A stretch of 9,933 nt of DNA from Gammaproteobacteria bacterium. Lineage in GTDB: Bacteria > Pseudomonadota > Gammaproteobacteria > Tenderiales > Tenderiaceae. The notes under the pieces are model-generated. The model did not search any database. It had not been told where the DNA came from and saw only the letters and a list, made by a program, of their open reading frames with translations. Positions 1 through 5,995 of this stretch are shown here, piece after piece (the first letter of the stretch is position 1; every line of letters begins with the position of its first letter). The stretch spans positions 1 to 9,933 of the forward strand of contig JAJRWO010000172.1 in assembly GCA_024276775.1 (NCBI GenBank). Reading direction: 5' to 3'. The translations under genes and the position numbers were made by a program.

Positions 1-90
1 CCCGATCCCATCTCGAACTCGGAAGTGAAACGATTTAGCGCCGATGATAGTGTGGCAGCTGCCATGTGAAAGTAGGTCACTGCCAGGCTT
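1..90 (+). rRNA. rrf: 5S ribosomal RNA, 3' portion (5' end outside window)
   Basis: The sequence matches the 3' three quarters of a bacterial 5S rRNA. It shows the conserved CGAACTCGGAAGTGAAACG stretch, then GCGCCGATGATAGTGTGG, then AAAGTAGGTCACTGCCAGGC, which would pair with the missing 5' end. By comparison with the 120-nt E. coli molecule the window begins near residue 34. The mature 3' end is placed at about 88-90 by analogy. A strong hairpin terminator follows at once, so this is the last gene of an rrn operon that comes in from the left. Confidence 0.96.
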
Positions 91-93
91 TAA

Positions 94-136
94 CAAAGAA
101 ACCCCATTCAGGAAACTGGATGGGGTTTCGTCTTTG
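94..136 (+). terminator. rrn operon terminator hairpin
   Basis: AAACCCCATTCAG (99-111) pairs with CTGGATGGGGTTT (116-128) around a GAAA tetraloop. The 13-bp stem contains one G-T wobble and can be extended outward by CAAAG/CTTTG across a small bulge. It lies a few bases after the 5S rRNA end. The trailing T-run (TCTTT) is short, so the fold matters more than the tail, as is common for rRNA operon terminators. Confidence 0.88.
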
Positions 137-345
137 TGGGAAGAAAATAAGTGAGTGTCGAATGAATACACCCTCCTAAAGCCAACGGATTGCTTCTAGT
201 GCGGCAAGAGGCCTAGTAATAGTAAGGGTTTATATCCCTACAAAATAATGGTAATATTGGCGTGCGTTAGTCATAAGCGGATGAAAACGCAGCATAGCTG
301 TAATGATGTTGGCGTTATACAAAAATCAAGCTGGGAGATGAAGAG

Positions 346-444
346 ATGAAAAAAGTAGCGACTCAAGATGATGGGCTGATTGTAACGGCATTGCTGGTTA
401 TCACGATAGTACTATCGGTGCTTGCCTTTAGTATGCTCGACTAA
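346..444 (+). CDS. small single-span membrane protein, 32 aa, unrecognised
   Basis: This short ORF runs from ATG 346 to TAA 442-444. A good ribosome binding site, GGGAG at 333-337, sits 8 nt before the start. The first ten residues are polar (MKKVATQDDG). Residues 11-28 are almost wholly hydrophobic (LIVTALLVITIVLSVLAF), enough for one membrane helix, and the tail is SMLD. It starts MKK but has no cleavage-site pattern, so a retained membrane peptide is more likely than a secreted one. A convincing intrinsic terminator begins 16 nt after the stop, so the gene looks like a monocistronic unit between the rrn operon and trmJ. I found no clear promoter. I do not recognise the family and propose no function. 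The combination of binding site, hydrophobic helix and terminator makes chance less likely, but the ORF is very short. Confidence 0.55.
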   Translation: MKKVATQDDGLIVTALLVITIVLSVLAFSMLD

Positions 445-460
445 TCAGGCGATTGTTTGA

Positions 461-491
461 AAAAAAAGGTCGGCAAATGCCGGCCTTTTTT
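461..491 (+). terminator. intrinsic terminator after the 32-aa ORF
   Basis: GGTCGGC (468-474) pairs with GCCGGCC (479-485) around an AAAT loop, with one T-G wobble. It is preceded by an A-run (459-467) and followed by a T-run (486-491), giving the classic rho-independent shape. The A and T runs can also pair, so it may work in both directions, but no minus-strand gene ends here. Confidence 0.85.
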
Positions 492-844
492 ATATTGCCT
501 ACGTCCTGTGCGAGTAAGCGTGCTTAAAGGGTCTAGGTAATAGGTAGGACGGTTTCTTGATTTTTCAGCACGTTCAAAAAATACTTAATCGATGTCTGAT
601 GCTAGGATTTTTCACCCGAGAATATTGTGAAAAATCTATTAAATTAATGCATTGAAGGCTTTTCTCCCGTCCAATTGATTTTCCAGATTGAATGGCTTGG
701 CGACATGAAAAAATGCTTCATCACTAACGCTGAGCATGTGTTTTTGCATCTCCTTTTTGTGGCTAATCAGTTTTTTTGGATAAAGTCTGGATTGAAGGCT
801 ACGTGAATGAGGCAATCGGTTGGCGTTCCGTTTAGAATGGCTGC
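492..844. other. non-coding region before trmJ
   Basis: About 350 bases with no ORF that I believe. It is AT-rich in the middle and holds one perfect inverted repeat at 606-636, listed separately. I looked for a sigma70 promoter for trmJ. The best I saw is TTGTGG (757-762) with GATAAA (779-784) at 16-bp spacing, which is too weak to call. No tRNA or recognised riboswitch was seen. Confidence 0.5.
606..636. repeat. perfect 10-bp inverted repeat with 11-nt spacer
   Basis: GATTTTTCAC (606-615) and GTGAAAAATC (627-636) are exact reverse complements, separated by CCGAGAATATT. There is no T-run after the second arm, so it is a poor terminator. The arms are AT-rich with a C/G edge, more like an operator or an mRNA hairpin. 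It lies about 210 bases before trmJ. Its role is unknown. Confidence 0.6.
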
Positions 845-1576
845 ATGAAAAAAAATATTCGAATTGTACTGGTTAATACTTCCCATCCAGGCAACATTGG
901 TGCGGCTGCTCGGGCGATGAAAAATATGTGCGTGGAGCGACTCTACTTGGTTAAGCCTAAAGACTTTCCTTGTGCTGAGGCCACCGCGCGGGCTTCTGGT
1001 GCCGATGATGTGCTGGCGAACACCGTGGTATGTGATAATTTGGAGCAGGCGCTGGTAGGCTGTCATTTTGTCGTCGGTTCCAGTGCGCGTAGTCGAAGTA
1101 TTTCTTGGCCGGTGGAAGAGCCACGCCAAATGGCTGCACATGTAATACAGGAAAGTCAGCAGGGTGATGTCGCCTTAGTGTTTGGTCGTGAAGACTCTGG
1201 TTTAACGAATGAGGAGCTGGAGAAATGCCATTATTTGGTTCATATCCCAACGAATCCTGACTATTCTTCACTGAATCTGGCTGCTGCGGTGCAGGTGTTA
1301 TGTTATGAGTTGATGTTGTTTTCGCCAGCTAAAAATAACTCATTCGAGGAGGAGGTGCGCGATTTGGCACCCGCTGATGAGATGGAGTCATTTTTTGTAC
1401 ACCTTGAACAGACGTTGGTTGAGTTGGCATTTCTTGATGCGAATCACCCGCGAAAACTGATGCGTCGGTTGCGGCGTTTTTTTAACCGCGCCAGACCAGA
1501 TAAGACTGAGATGAATATTTTGCGTGGAGTGTTGTCTGCTGCGCAGGGGCGAAAGCTGCATAAACCTGACCGTTAG
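845..1576 (+). CDS. trmJ: tRNA (cytidine/uridine-2'-O-)-methyltransferase TrmJ
   Basis: This SPOUT-family methyltransferase transfers a methyl group from S-adenosylmethionine to the ribose 2'-OH of nucleotide 32 in the tRNA anticodon loop. At 243 aa it is close to the 246 aa of E. coli TrmJ and shares its N-terminal sequence pattern. Motif 1 is NTSHPGNIGAAARAMKNM (residues 11-28) and includes Arg23, the conserved catalytic-site arginine. Motif 2 is VALVFGREDSGLTNEEL (109-125). Motif 3, IPTNPDYSSLNLAAAVQV (134-151), forms part of the trefoil-knot cofactor site. The C-terminal part (about 165-243) is basic and helical, as expected for tRNA recognition and dimerisation. The start ATG lacks a strong Shine-Dalgarno sequence, but the N-terminus aligns with E. 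coli from residue 1. In many gammaproteobacteria trmJ lies next to cysE and iscR, as here. Function is known from the family. Confidence 0.95.
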   Translation: MKKNIRIVLVNTSHPGNIGAAARAMKNMCVERLYLVKPKDFPCAEATARASGADDVLANTVVCDNLEQALVGCHFVVGSSARSRSISWPVEEPRQMAAHVIQESQQGDVALVFGREDSGLTNEELEKCHYLVHIPTNPDYSSLNLAAAVQVLCYELMLFSPAKNNSFEEEVRDLAPADEMESFFVHLEQTLVELAFLDANHPRKLMRRLRRFFNRARPDKTEMNILRGVLSAAQGRKLHKPDR

Positions 1577-1711
1577 ATGATCTTTTTAAAGCGGATCAAG
1601 TTATCATCAATTTTTGACCTAAATTACTGCAAGTAATAGTGCTTGCGGAGTGTATTCACTTGCAGAATCCAAGTGTCAACTTTTACTGTATTAAAGAGGA
1701 CGATTAGCAGG

Positions 1712-2512
1712 ATGTTTAGCCGTATTCGTGAAGACATTCAATGTGTGTTCGAGCGCGACCCTGCCGCACGTAACGTGTTCGAAGTGTTGACAATCTACCC
1801 GGGGTTGCACGCTGTGATGGCACACCGTCTTAGCCATGCCTTGTGGAACATGGGCCTGAAATGGTTGGCGCGTTTGAATTCAACATTGAGCCGTTGGTTT
1901 ACCGGTATTGAAATTCATCCTGGTGCCAGGATTGGGCGGCGCTTTTTTATCGACCATGGAATGGGGGTGGTGATTGGTGAAACGGCTGAAATTGGTGATG
2001 ATTGCACGCTTTATCATGGTGTGACATTAGGGGGGACCAGTTGGAACAAAGGCAAGCGACATCCGACGTTGGCCAATAATGTTGTGGTGGGTGCAGGTGC
2101 CAAGGTATTGGGACCGATTACGCTGGGTAATGGTAGTCGAGCAGGGTCAAATGCTGTAGTGGTCAAAGATGTGGCCGCTGAAGAGACTGTGATTGGCGTG
2201 CCGGGGCGATTGGTGAGCAAAACAGGTTCTGAAAAAGATCGGAAGCGTCAGGTAATGGCAAAACAAATAGGTTTTGATGCTTATGGTATTACCCAGGACT
2301 CTGATGATCCTATGGTACAGGCGATAAACCTGATGCTAGATCATATTCATGCTATGGATAGTAAGATGAAATCCATGTGTGAGGTGATCGAGCAACTAGG
2401 CGGGAAAGTGGAGGATATCCCTATGCCAGAACTGGATTCCCTTGAAATCCACGGGGGGGGTGAAAAACATTCAAAAATTGTGGACAATACCTTAGCGGGT
2501 GACAAGGAATAA
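1712..2512 (+). CDS. cysE: serine O-acetyltransferase (short CysE type)
   Basis: The enzyme acetylates L-serine with acetyl-CoA to O-acetylserine, the committed step to cysteine, in the cytoplasm. I chose ATG 1712 because AAGAGGA lies at 1694-1700 and the sequence from MFSRIREDIQ onward resembles the short class of the family. The reading frame is open upstream to a TTG at 1643, but those 23 codons have no such support. The protein is 266 aa. A left-handed beta-helix of hexapeptide repeats spans about residues 65-165. GIEIHPGARIG (65-75), FFIDHGMGVVIGETA (78-92), VTLGGTS (104-110) and KRHP (115-118) carry the active-site residues, with His82 as the expected catalytic base. Glu67 replaces the Asp of E. 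coli CysE, which is usual in this class. It lacks the long N-terminal domain of E. coli CysE and has a C-terminal tail from about 172. An 8-G run codes for GGG at 248-250. Its product feeds the IscS substrate pool. Confidence 0.94.
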   Translation: MFSRIREDIQCVFERDPAARNVFEVLTIYPGLHAVMAHRLSHALWNMGLKWLARLNSTLSRWFTGIEIHPGARIGRRFFIDHGMGVVIGETAEIGDDCTLYHGVTLGGTSWNKGKRHPTLANNVVVGAGAKVLGPITLGNGSRAGSNAVVVKDVAAEETVIGVPGRLVSKTGSEKDRKRQVMAKQIGFDAYGITQDSDDPMVQAINLMLDHIHAMDSKMKSMCEVIEQLGGKVEDIPMPELDSLEIHGGGEKHSKIVDNTLAGDKE

Positions 2513-2544
2513 TACTTGACCTATTTTGTCAGGTATAGTATTGT
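2512..2544 (+). promoter_or_regulatory. type 1 IscR operator overlapping the iscR promoter
   Basis: ATACTTGAC (2512-2520) and GTCAGGTAT (2528-2536), separated by CTATTTT, match the known type 1 IscR consensus (ATASYYGACTRWWWYAGTCRRSTAT) at 22 of 25 positions by my count. The likely -35 box, TTGACC (2516-2521), lies inside the operator. A -10 box TATTGT (2539-2544) follows at 17-bp spacing, which predicts a transcript start near 2551. [2Fe-2S]-IscR bound here would block RNA polymerase, the E. coli mode of autorepression. The operator starts on the last base of the cysE stop codon, so read-through from cysE into the operon is also possible. Confidence 0.85.
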
Positions 2545-2609
2545 CTGTTCAGATAGATGTGGCATTATGTTGACTGGAAATATGATGCATATTATTAAAG
2601 GGGTTTGCC

Positions 2610-3101
2610 ATGAGACTTACGACTAAAGGGCGTTACGCAGTGACAGCAATGTTGGATTTGGCTCTGCATGCGACAGAGAGGCCTGTTCCATTGGCTGACA
2701 TCTCACAACGTCAGGGAATTTCTCTGTCTTATTTGGAGCAGTTGTTTTCACGCTTACGCCGCCAAGGTTTGGTTGATAGTGCGCGTGGCCCAGGTGGGGG
2801 GTATCGTCTGGCGCGTTCTGCTGCAAAAACTTCTGTGGTCGATGTCATTAATGCGATTGATGAAAACGTCGATGTAACCCGTTGCGGCGGCCAAGGCGAC
2901 TGCCAGGATGGTGAGCCGTGTCTTACTCATGATTTATGGTGTGATCTAAGTAAACAGATTCACGATTTTCTTGCCGGTATTGATTTGCAACAGTTGGTTG
3001 AGCGACGTTCGGTCAAGGATGTTTCACAAAGGCAGGATGGTCTTGAGGCTGCGGTACGGCTTGATGCCCGCGCTGATAGGGAAGCACTTGCTACACCTTA
3101 A
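2610..3101 (+). CDS. iscR: Fe-S cluster-sensing transcription regulator IscR
   Basis: This Rrf2-family repressor/activator senses cluster supply and controls the isc operon. The 163-aa protein starts MRLTTKGRYAVTAMLDLA with a winged helix-turn-helix over about residues 1-65. The recognition helix is near SYLEQLFSRLRRQGL (40-54), and the wing includes RGPGGGYRLA (59-68). Glu43, which in E. coli lets IscR discriminate between site types, is present. The cluster ligands Cys92, Cys98, Cys104 and His107 fall at exactly the E. coli positions, so it should bind [2Fe-2S]. Cys111 is an extra cysteine next to the ligand loop. The tail after about 135 is charged and probably flexible. AAAGGGG (2597-2603) is a strong ribosome binding site. 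A matching operator lies upstream at 2512-2536, which supports autoregulation. It is the first gene of the operon. Confidence 0.97.
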   Translation: MRLTTKGRYAVTAMLDLALHATERPVPLADISQRQGISLSYLEQLFSRLRRQGLVDSARGPGGGYRLARSAAKTSVVDVINAIDENVDVTRCGGQGDCQDGEPCLTHDLWCDLSKQIHDFLAGIDLQQLVERRSVKDVSQRQDGLEAAVRLDARADREALATP

Positions 3102-3113
3102 AAAGTTTTAAGG
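3096..3113 (+). repeat. perfect inverted repeat across the iscR stop codon
   Basis: CCTTAAAA (3096-3103) and TTTTAAGG (3106-3113) are exact reverse complements around AG. As RNA this gives a 7-bp stem with an AAGU loop. The iscR stop codon (3099-3101) is inside the left arm. The stem is AU-rich and has no useful U-tail, so it is not a clear terminator. It sits in the 41-nt gap before the first desulfurase gene, where E. coli also has a structured iscR-iscS spacer. Confidence 0.6.
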
Positions 3114-3142
3114 AATAGTATTGTTATCGTATAGGGTAAGGC

Positions 3143-4285
3143 GTGAGTACATACCTGGATCATAACGCTTCTACACCTTTGGACGAGCGGGTGCTGGATC
3201 AGATGATGCCGTATTTACGTGCTCATCACGGAAACCCTTCCAGTGTCTATCGCCAGGGGCGTATAGCGCGACAAGCGATAGACGCAGCAAGGCAACAGGT
3301 TGCTCAGCTCGTCAACGCCCACCCGTCTCAGGTGGTGTTTACAAGCGGTGGAACTGAGGCGAATAACCTGGCACTGAAGGGGGCTGTTGTTGCTCCTAGG
3401 TGCGTGGCGGTGAGTGCTGTTGAGCATGCCTCGGTTTTAGCGTCGGCGCAGCAGTTGGCGATAGAGGCTTGTCAGCTTGTTCGTATTGAGGTTGATAAAG
3501 ACGGCTTGATTACTGAAGAAACTATGTCCAGAGCGTTAGCATCAGCACCTGAACGGGTTTCTATTATGCTGGCGAATAATGAGACGGGTGTTATTCAGGA
3601 TATTGCTCGGTGGGCCGAGATGGTGGCATCAAGTGGCGCTTTGTTTCACACCGATGCAGTTCAAGCCGCAGGCAAGATGGGTGTAGATTTTGCCGCTTTG
3701 GGTGTGCAGATGCTGAGTTTGTCCTCGCATAAACTATACGGCCCCAAGGGGGTTGGTGCGCTGGTGCTGGATAAGCGGATGGAGTTGGCTGCCCAAATGG
3801 TTGGGGGTGGTCAGGAAGCGGGTTATCGCTGCGGTACCGAAAATGTGGCGGCAATTGTCGGTTTTGGCAAGGCTGCTGAGTTGGCCGGTTTGGAACTACA
3901 GTCGCGCTGCTCACATATGCTTGCGTTGAAACAAATGCTGTTGCAGGCGTTGTCGAAAGTTGAATCTGTGGTTGTTTTTGCGGATCAGGCAGAGTGTTTG
4001 CCAAATACTGTATTTTTGGCTGTGCCGGGTATTGATGGTGAAACACTATTGATGGAAATGGATCGCAGCGGTGTTGCTGTTTCGAGTGGCTCAGCTTGCG
4101 ATAGCCAGAAACGCGGTGCAAGCCAGACGCTGCTGGCTATGGGTATTGATGAGACGCTAGCCAGGTGTGCCGTGCGAGTCAGTTTTGGTAAAGACAATAC
4201 TGAGCAGGATATTGATGTCTTTATGTCGGCAATGGTGCGACAAATAAAGGCCTTACAGGAAAATTCTATGCTGGTTTGGGCATGA
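3143..4285 (+). CDS. cysteine desulfurase, divergent IscS/NifS-type paralogue
   Basis: This PLP enzyme of the class V aminotransferase fold would remove sulfur from cysteine as an enzyme-bound persulfide. It begins at GTG 3143, with AGGG at 3133-3136 upstream, and is 380 aa. The expected sites are all present: YLDHNASTP (4-12), the TSGGTEANNLALKG phosphate-binding loop (67-80), His95, HTDAVQAAGK (169-178), PLP lysine Lys197 in SSHKLYGPKG, and Cys319 in SSGSACDSQ as the persulfide cysteine. It is therefore probably active. It differs clearly from the next gene product: after Cys319 it reads DSQKRGASQTLLAMG where IscS has TSASLEPSYVLRAIG. It also lacks the C-terminal segment (SPLWEMYQDG...) that helps IscS hold IscU. 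It may serve another sulfur acceptor. Tandem desulfurases at this spot are known in some gammaproteobacteria such as Legionella and Coxiella. I leave the symbol blank because iscS belongs to the next gene. Confidence 0.92.
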   Translation: MSTYLDHNASTPLDERVLDQMMPYLRAHHGNPSSVYRQGRIARQAIDAARQQVAQLVNAHPSQVVFTSGGTEANNLALKGAVVAPRCVAVSAVEHASVLASAQQLAIEACQLVRIEVDKDGLITEETMSRALASAPERVSIMLANNETGVIQDIARWAEMVASSGALFHTDAVQAAGKMGVDFAALGVQMLSLSSHKLYGPKGVGALVLDKRMELAAQMVGGGQEAGYRCGTENVAAIVGFGKAAELAGLELQSRCSHMLALKQMLLQALSKVESVVVFADQAECLPNTVFLAVPGIDGETLLMEMDRSGVAVSSGSACDSQKRGASQTLLAMGIDETLARCAVRVSFGKDNTEQDIDVFMSAMVRQIKALQENSMLVWA

Positions 4286-4309
4286 AGATGGTGTTACATA
4301 AAGGATGTT

Positions 4310-5545
4310 GTGGTGGAAATAGCTAAGAAGATGAAATTACCGATATATCTGGATTATTCAGCAACGACGCCGGCAGACTCACGAGTGGCAGAGAAAATGG
4401 CTGCTTGTATGACGATTGATGGTGATTTTGGAAACCCGGCATCACGTTCCCACGTTTTTGGTTGGAAAAGTGATGAATTGGTTAATGAGGCGCGTAAGCA
4501 CGTCGCTGCGTTGATTAATGCTGATCCAAAAGAGATTGTTTGGACATCAGGTGCAACTGAGTCAGATAATCTGGCTATTAAAGGGGCTGCGCATTTTTAT
4601 CAGCGTAAAGGCAAACATATCATTACCTGTAAAACAGAGCACAAGGCTGTGCTTGATACGTGTCGTCAGCTTGAGCGTGAAGGTTTCGACGTGACATACC
4701 TGGATCCTGAAGAGAACGGTTTGATTGAGCTTGCCAAGTTGAAATCAGTCATGCGTAAAGATACGGTTCTTGTGTCCATTATGCACGTGAATAATGAAAT
4801 AGGCGTGATTCAGGACATAGCGGCCATCGGTAAATTGTGTCGTTCACGGGGCGTTATTTTTCATGTTGATGCGGCTCAGAGTGCCGGTAAAGTTGAAATA
4901 GACCTGGCTAACCTGGATGTTGATTTAATGTCATTTTCAGCACACAAGATTTATGGCCCTAAGGGTATCGGCGCGTTGTATGTTCAGCGTAAACCCCGGG
5001 TGCGTATTGAAGCGCAAATGCATGGCGGTGGTCATGAGCGTGGCATGCGTTCAGGCACACTGGCGGTGCATCAAATTGTTGGAATGGGTGAGGCTTTCCG
5101 TATTGCCAAAGAAGAAATGGCTGAAGAAAACGCCCATATCCTCGTTTTGCGCAATCGCCTTTGGGAAGGCTTGAAGGGGATGGAAGAAGTTTATTTGAAT
5201 GGTGATATAGAGCATCACGTTGCCGGTAATCTCAATGTCAGCTTTAATTTTGTTGAAGGTGAATCGTTGATCATGGCTCTAAAAGACATTGCCGTCTCAT
5301 CAGGTTCGGCGTGTACTTCGGCCAGCCTTGAGCCTTCTTATGTGTTGCGTGCCATTGGCCGTAATGATGAGCTGGCACACAGCTCGATTCGTTTCAGTAT
5401 CGGTCGTTTTACGACAGAAGAAGAGATTGATTACACCATCCAGTTGGTGAAGAATAAGGTCGCTAAACTGCGTGATCTGTCACCGCTGTGGGAAATGTAC
5501 CAGGATGGAATAGACCTAAACAGTGTTCAGTGGGCTGCGCATTAA
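4310..5545 (+). CDS. iscS: cysteine desulfurase IscS
   Basis: IscS is the housekeeping sulfur donor. It converts cysteine to alanine and passes persulfide sulfur to IscU and, in known relatives, to tRNA-thiolation partners. From MKLPIYLDYSATTP onward it is 404 aa, the same length as E. coli IscS, and the key residues keep E. coli numbering: His104, Lys206 (PLP Schiff base, in SFSAHKIYGPKG) and Cys328 (SSGSACTSASLEPSYV). The IscU-docking C-terminus is present (RDLSPLWEMYQDGIDLNS). The start is uncertain. Tandem GTG codons at 4310 and 4313 follow AAAGGA (4300-4305) at workable spacing, while ATG 4331, which gives the E. coli-like N-terminus, has only AAGAAG directly before it. I list the longer form, which adds up to 7 residues. 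It lies 24 bases after the divergent paralogue and 30 bases before iscU. Confidence 0.96.
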   Translation: MVEIAKKMKLPIYLDYSATTPADSRVAEKMAACMTIDGDFGNPASRSHVFGWKSDELVNEARKHVAALINADPKEIVWTSGATESDNLAIKGAAHFYQRKGKHIITCKTEHKAVLDTCRQLEREGFDVTYLDPEENGLIELAKLKSVMRKDTVLVSIMHVNNEIGVIQDIAAIGKLCRSRGVIFHVDAAQSAGKVEIDLANLDVDLMSFSAHKIYGPKGIGALYVQRKPRVRIEAQMHGGGHERGMRSGTLAVHQIVGMGEAFRIAKEEMAEENAHILVLRNRLWEGLKGMEEVYLNGDIEHHVAGNLNVSFNFVEGESLIMALKDIAVSSGSACTSASLEPSYVLRAIGRNDELAHSSIRFSIGRFTTEEEIDYTIQLVKNKVAKLRDLSPLWEMYQDGIDLNSVQWAAH

Positions 5546-5552
5546 TCGCAGC
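5534..5552 (+). repeat. GC-rich stem-loop with the iscS stop codon in its loop
   Basis: GCTGCG (5534-5539) and CGCAGC (5547-5552) are exact reverse complements around the 7-nt loop CATTAAT, which holds the iscS stop codon TAA (5543-5545). No T-run follows. The iscU ribosome binding site AGGAG (5565-5569) begins 12 bases later. It may act as an mRNA stability or processing element, but this is inference. Confidence 0.5.
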
Positions 5553-5575
5553 GGTGTGGCAGAAAGGAGAAGATC

Positions 5576-5971
5576 ATGGCGTATAGCGAAAAACTAATGG
5601 ATCACTACGAGAACCCTCGTAATGTTGGCTCTTTGGATAAAAAAGATGCCTCAGTAGGGACAGGAATGGTTGGTGCGCCCGCTTGTGGTGATGTAATGAA
5701 GCTGCAGATCAAGGTGGGTGATGACGGTGTGATTGAAGATGCGCGTTTTAAGACCTATGGTTGTGGCTCAGCGATTGCCTCAAGTTCATTGCTGACAGAG
5801 TGGGTCAAAGGTAAAACGCTGGAAGAGGCCTCTGAAATCAAAAATTCACAAATTGCCGATGAATTGGCTTTGCCACCGGTTAAGGTGCATTGCTCGGTGT
5901 TGGCAGAAGATGCAATCAAGGCAGCGATTGACGATTTTAAATCTAAACAGAGTGCTGAAAGCGCAGCGTAA
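5576..5971 (+). CDS. iscU: Fe-S cluster assembly scaffold IscU
   Basis: IscU is the scaffold on which [2Fe-2S] clusters are built from iron and IscS-supplied sulfur, then handed on with help from HscA and HscB. The 131-aa protein (E. coli 128) keeps the three cluster cysteines Cys37, Cys63 and Cys106, together with Asp39 and His105, all at E. coli positions. The HscA recognition motif LPPVK is at 99-103, just before His105-Cys106. The last residues (KSKQSAESAA) are a slightly longer tail than usual. The ribosome binding site AAAGGAG (5563-5569) is the strongest in the operon. This fits a protein needed in larger amounts than the desulfurase. Confidence 0.98.
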   Translation: MAYSEKLMDHYENPRNVGSLDKKDASVGTGMVGAPACGDVMKLQIKVGDDGVIEDARFKTYGCGSAIASSSLLTEWVKGKTLEEASEIKNSQIADELALPPVKVHCSVLAEDAIKAAIDDFKSKQSAESAA

Positions 5972-5995
5972 AGTGACTCTGTTGAAGGCAGATTA

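Noticed and set aside
767..1271. Minus-strand open frames opposite trmJ
   Set aside because: They are antisense to a well-conserved SPOUT methyltransferase, with no binding site or recognisable domain.
1576..1608. Possible terminator between trmJ and cysE (TGATC/GATCA and GATGAT/ATCATC pairings)
   Set aside because: The two alternative stems are only 5-6 bp, compete with each other, and no T-run follows directly.
1614..1640. TTGACC near TAATAG as a cysE promoter
   Set aside because: The spacing is only 14 bp and no better -10 box exists at 16-18 bp.
1643..1711. Upstream extension of cysE to a TTG start, adding 23 residues
   Set aside because: ATG 1712 has a ribosome binding site (AAGAGGA) and matches the short CysE N-terminus; the extra residues resemble no known family N-terminus.
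2566..2590. Second type 1 IscR site in tandem, as in E. coli
   Set aside because: Only the left half (GTTGACTG) fits; the right half fails at most positions.
2570..2598. Second iscR promoter (TTGACT, 17 bp, TATTAA)
   Set aside because: It would start RNA within a few bases of the ATG and leave out the strong AAAGGGG ribosome binding site.
3591..4121. Minus-strand open frame of 176 codons opposite the first desulfurase
   Set aside because: It lies wholly antisense to a conserved PLP enzyme, has low-complexity Pro/Gln/His composition and no family motif; it is a shadow of the real gene.
3143..5545. Tandem desulfurases as a split or misassembled single gene
   Set aside because: Both are full length with complete catalytic sets and are too different in sequence for an assembly duplicate.
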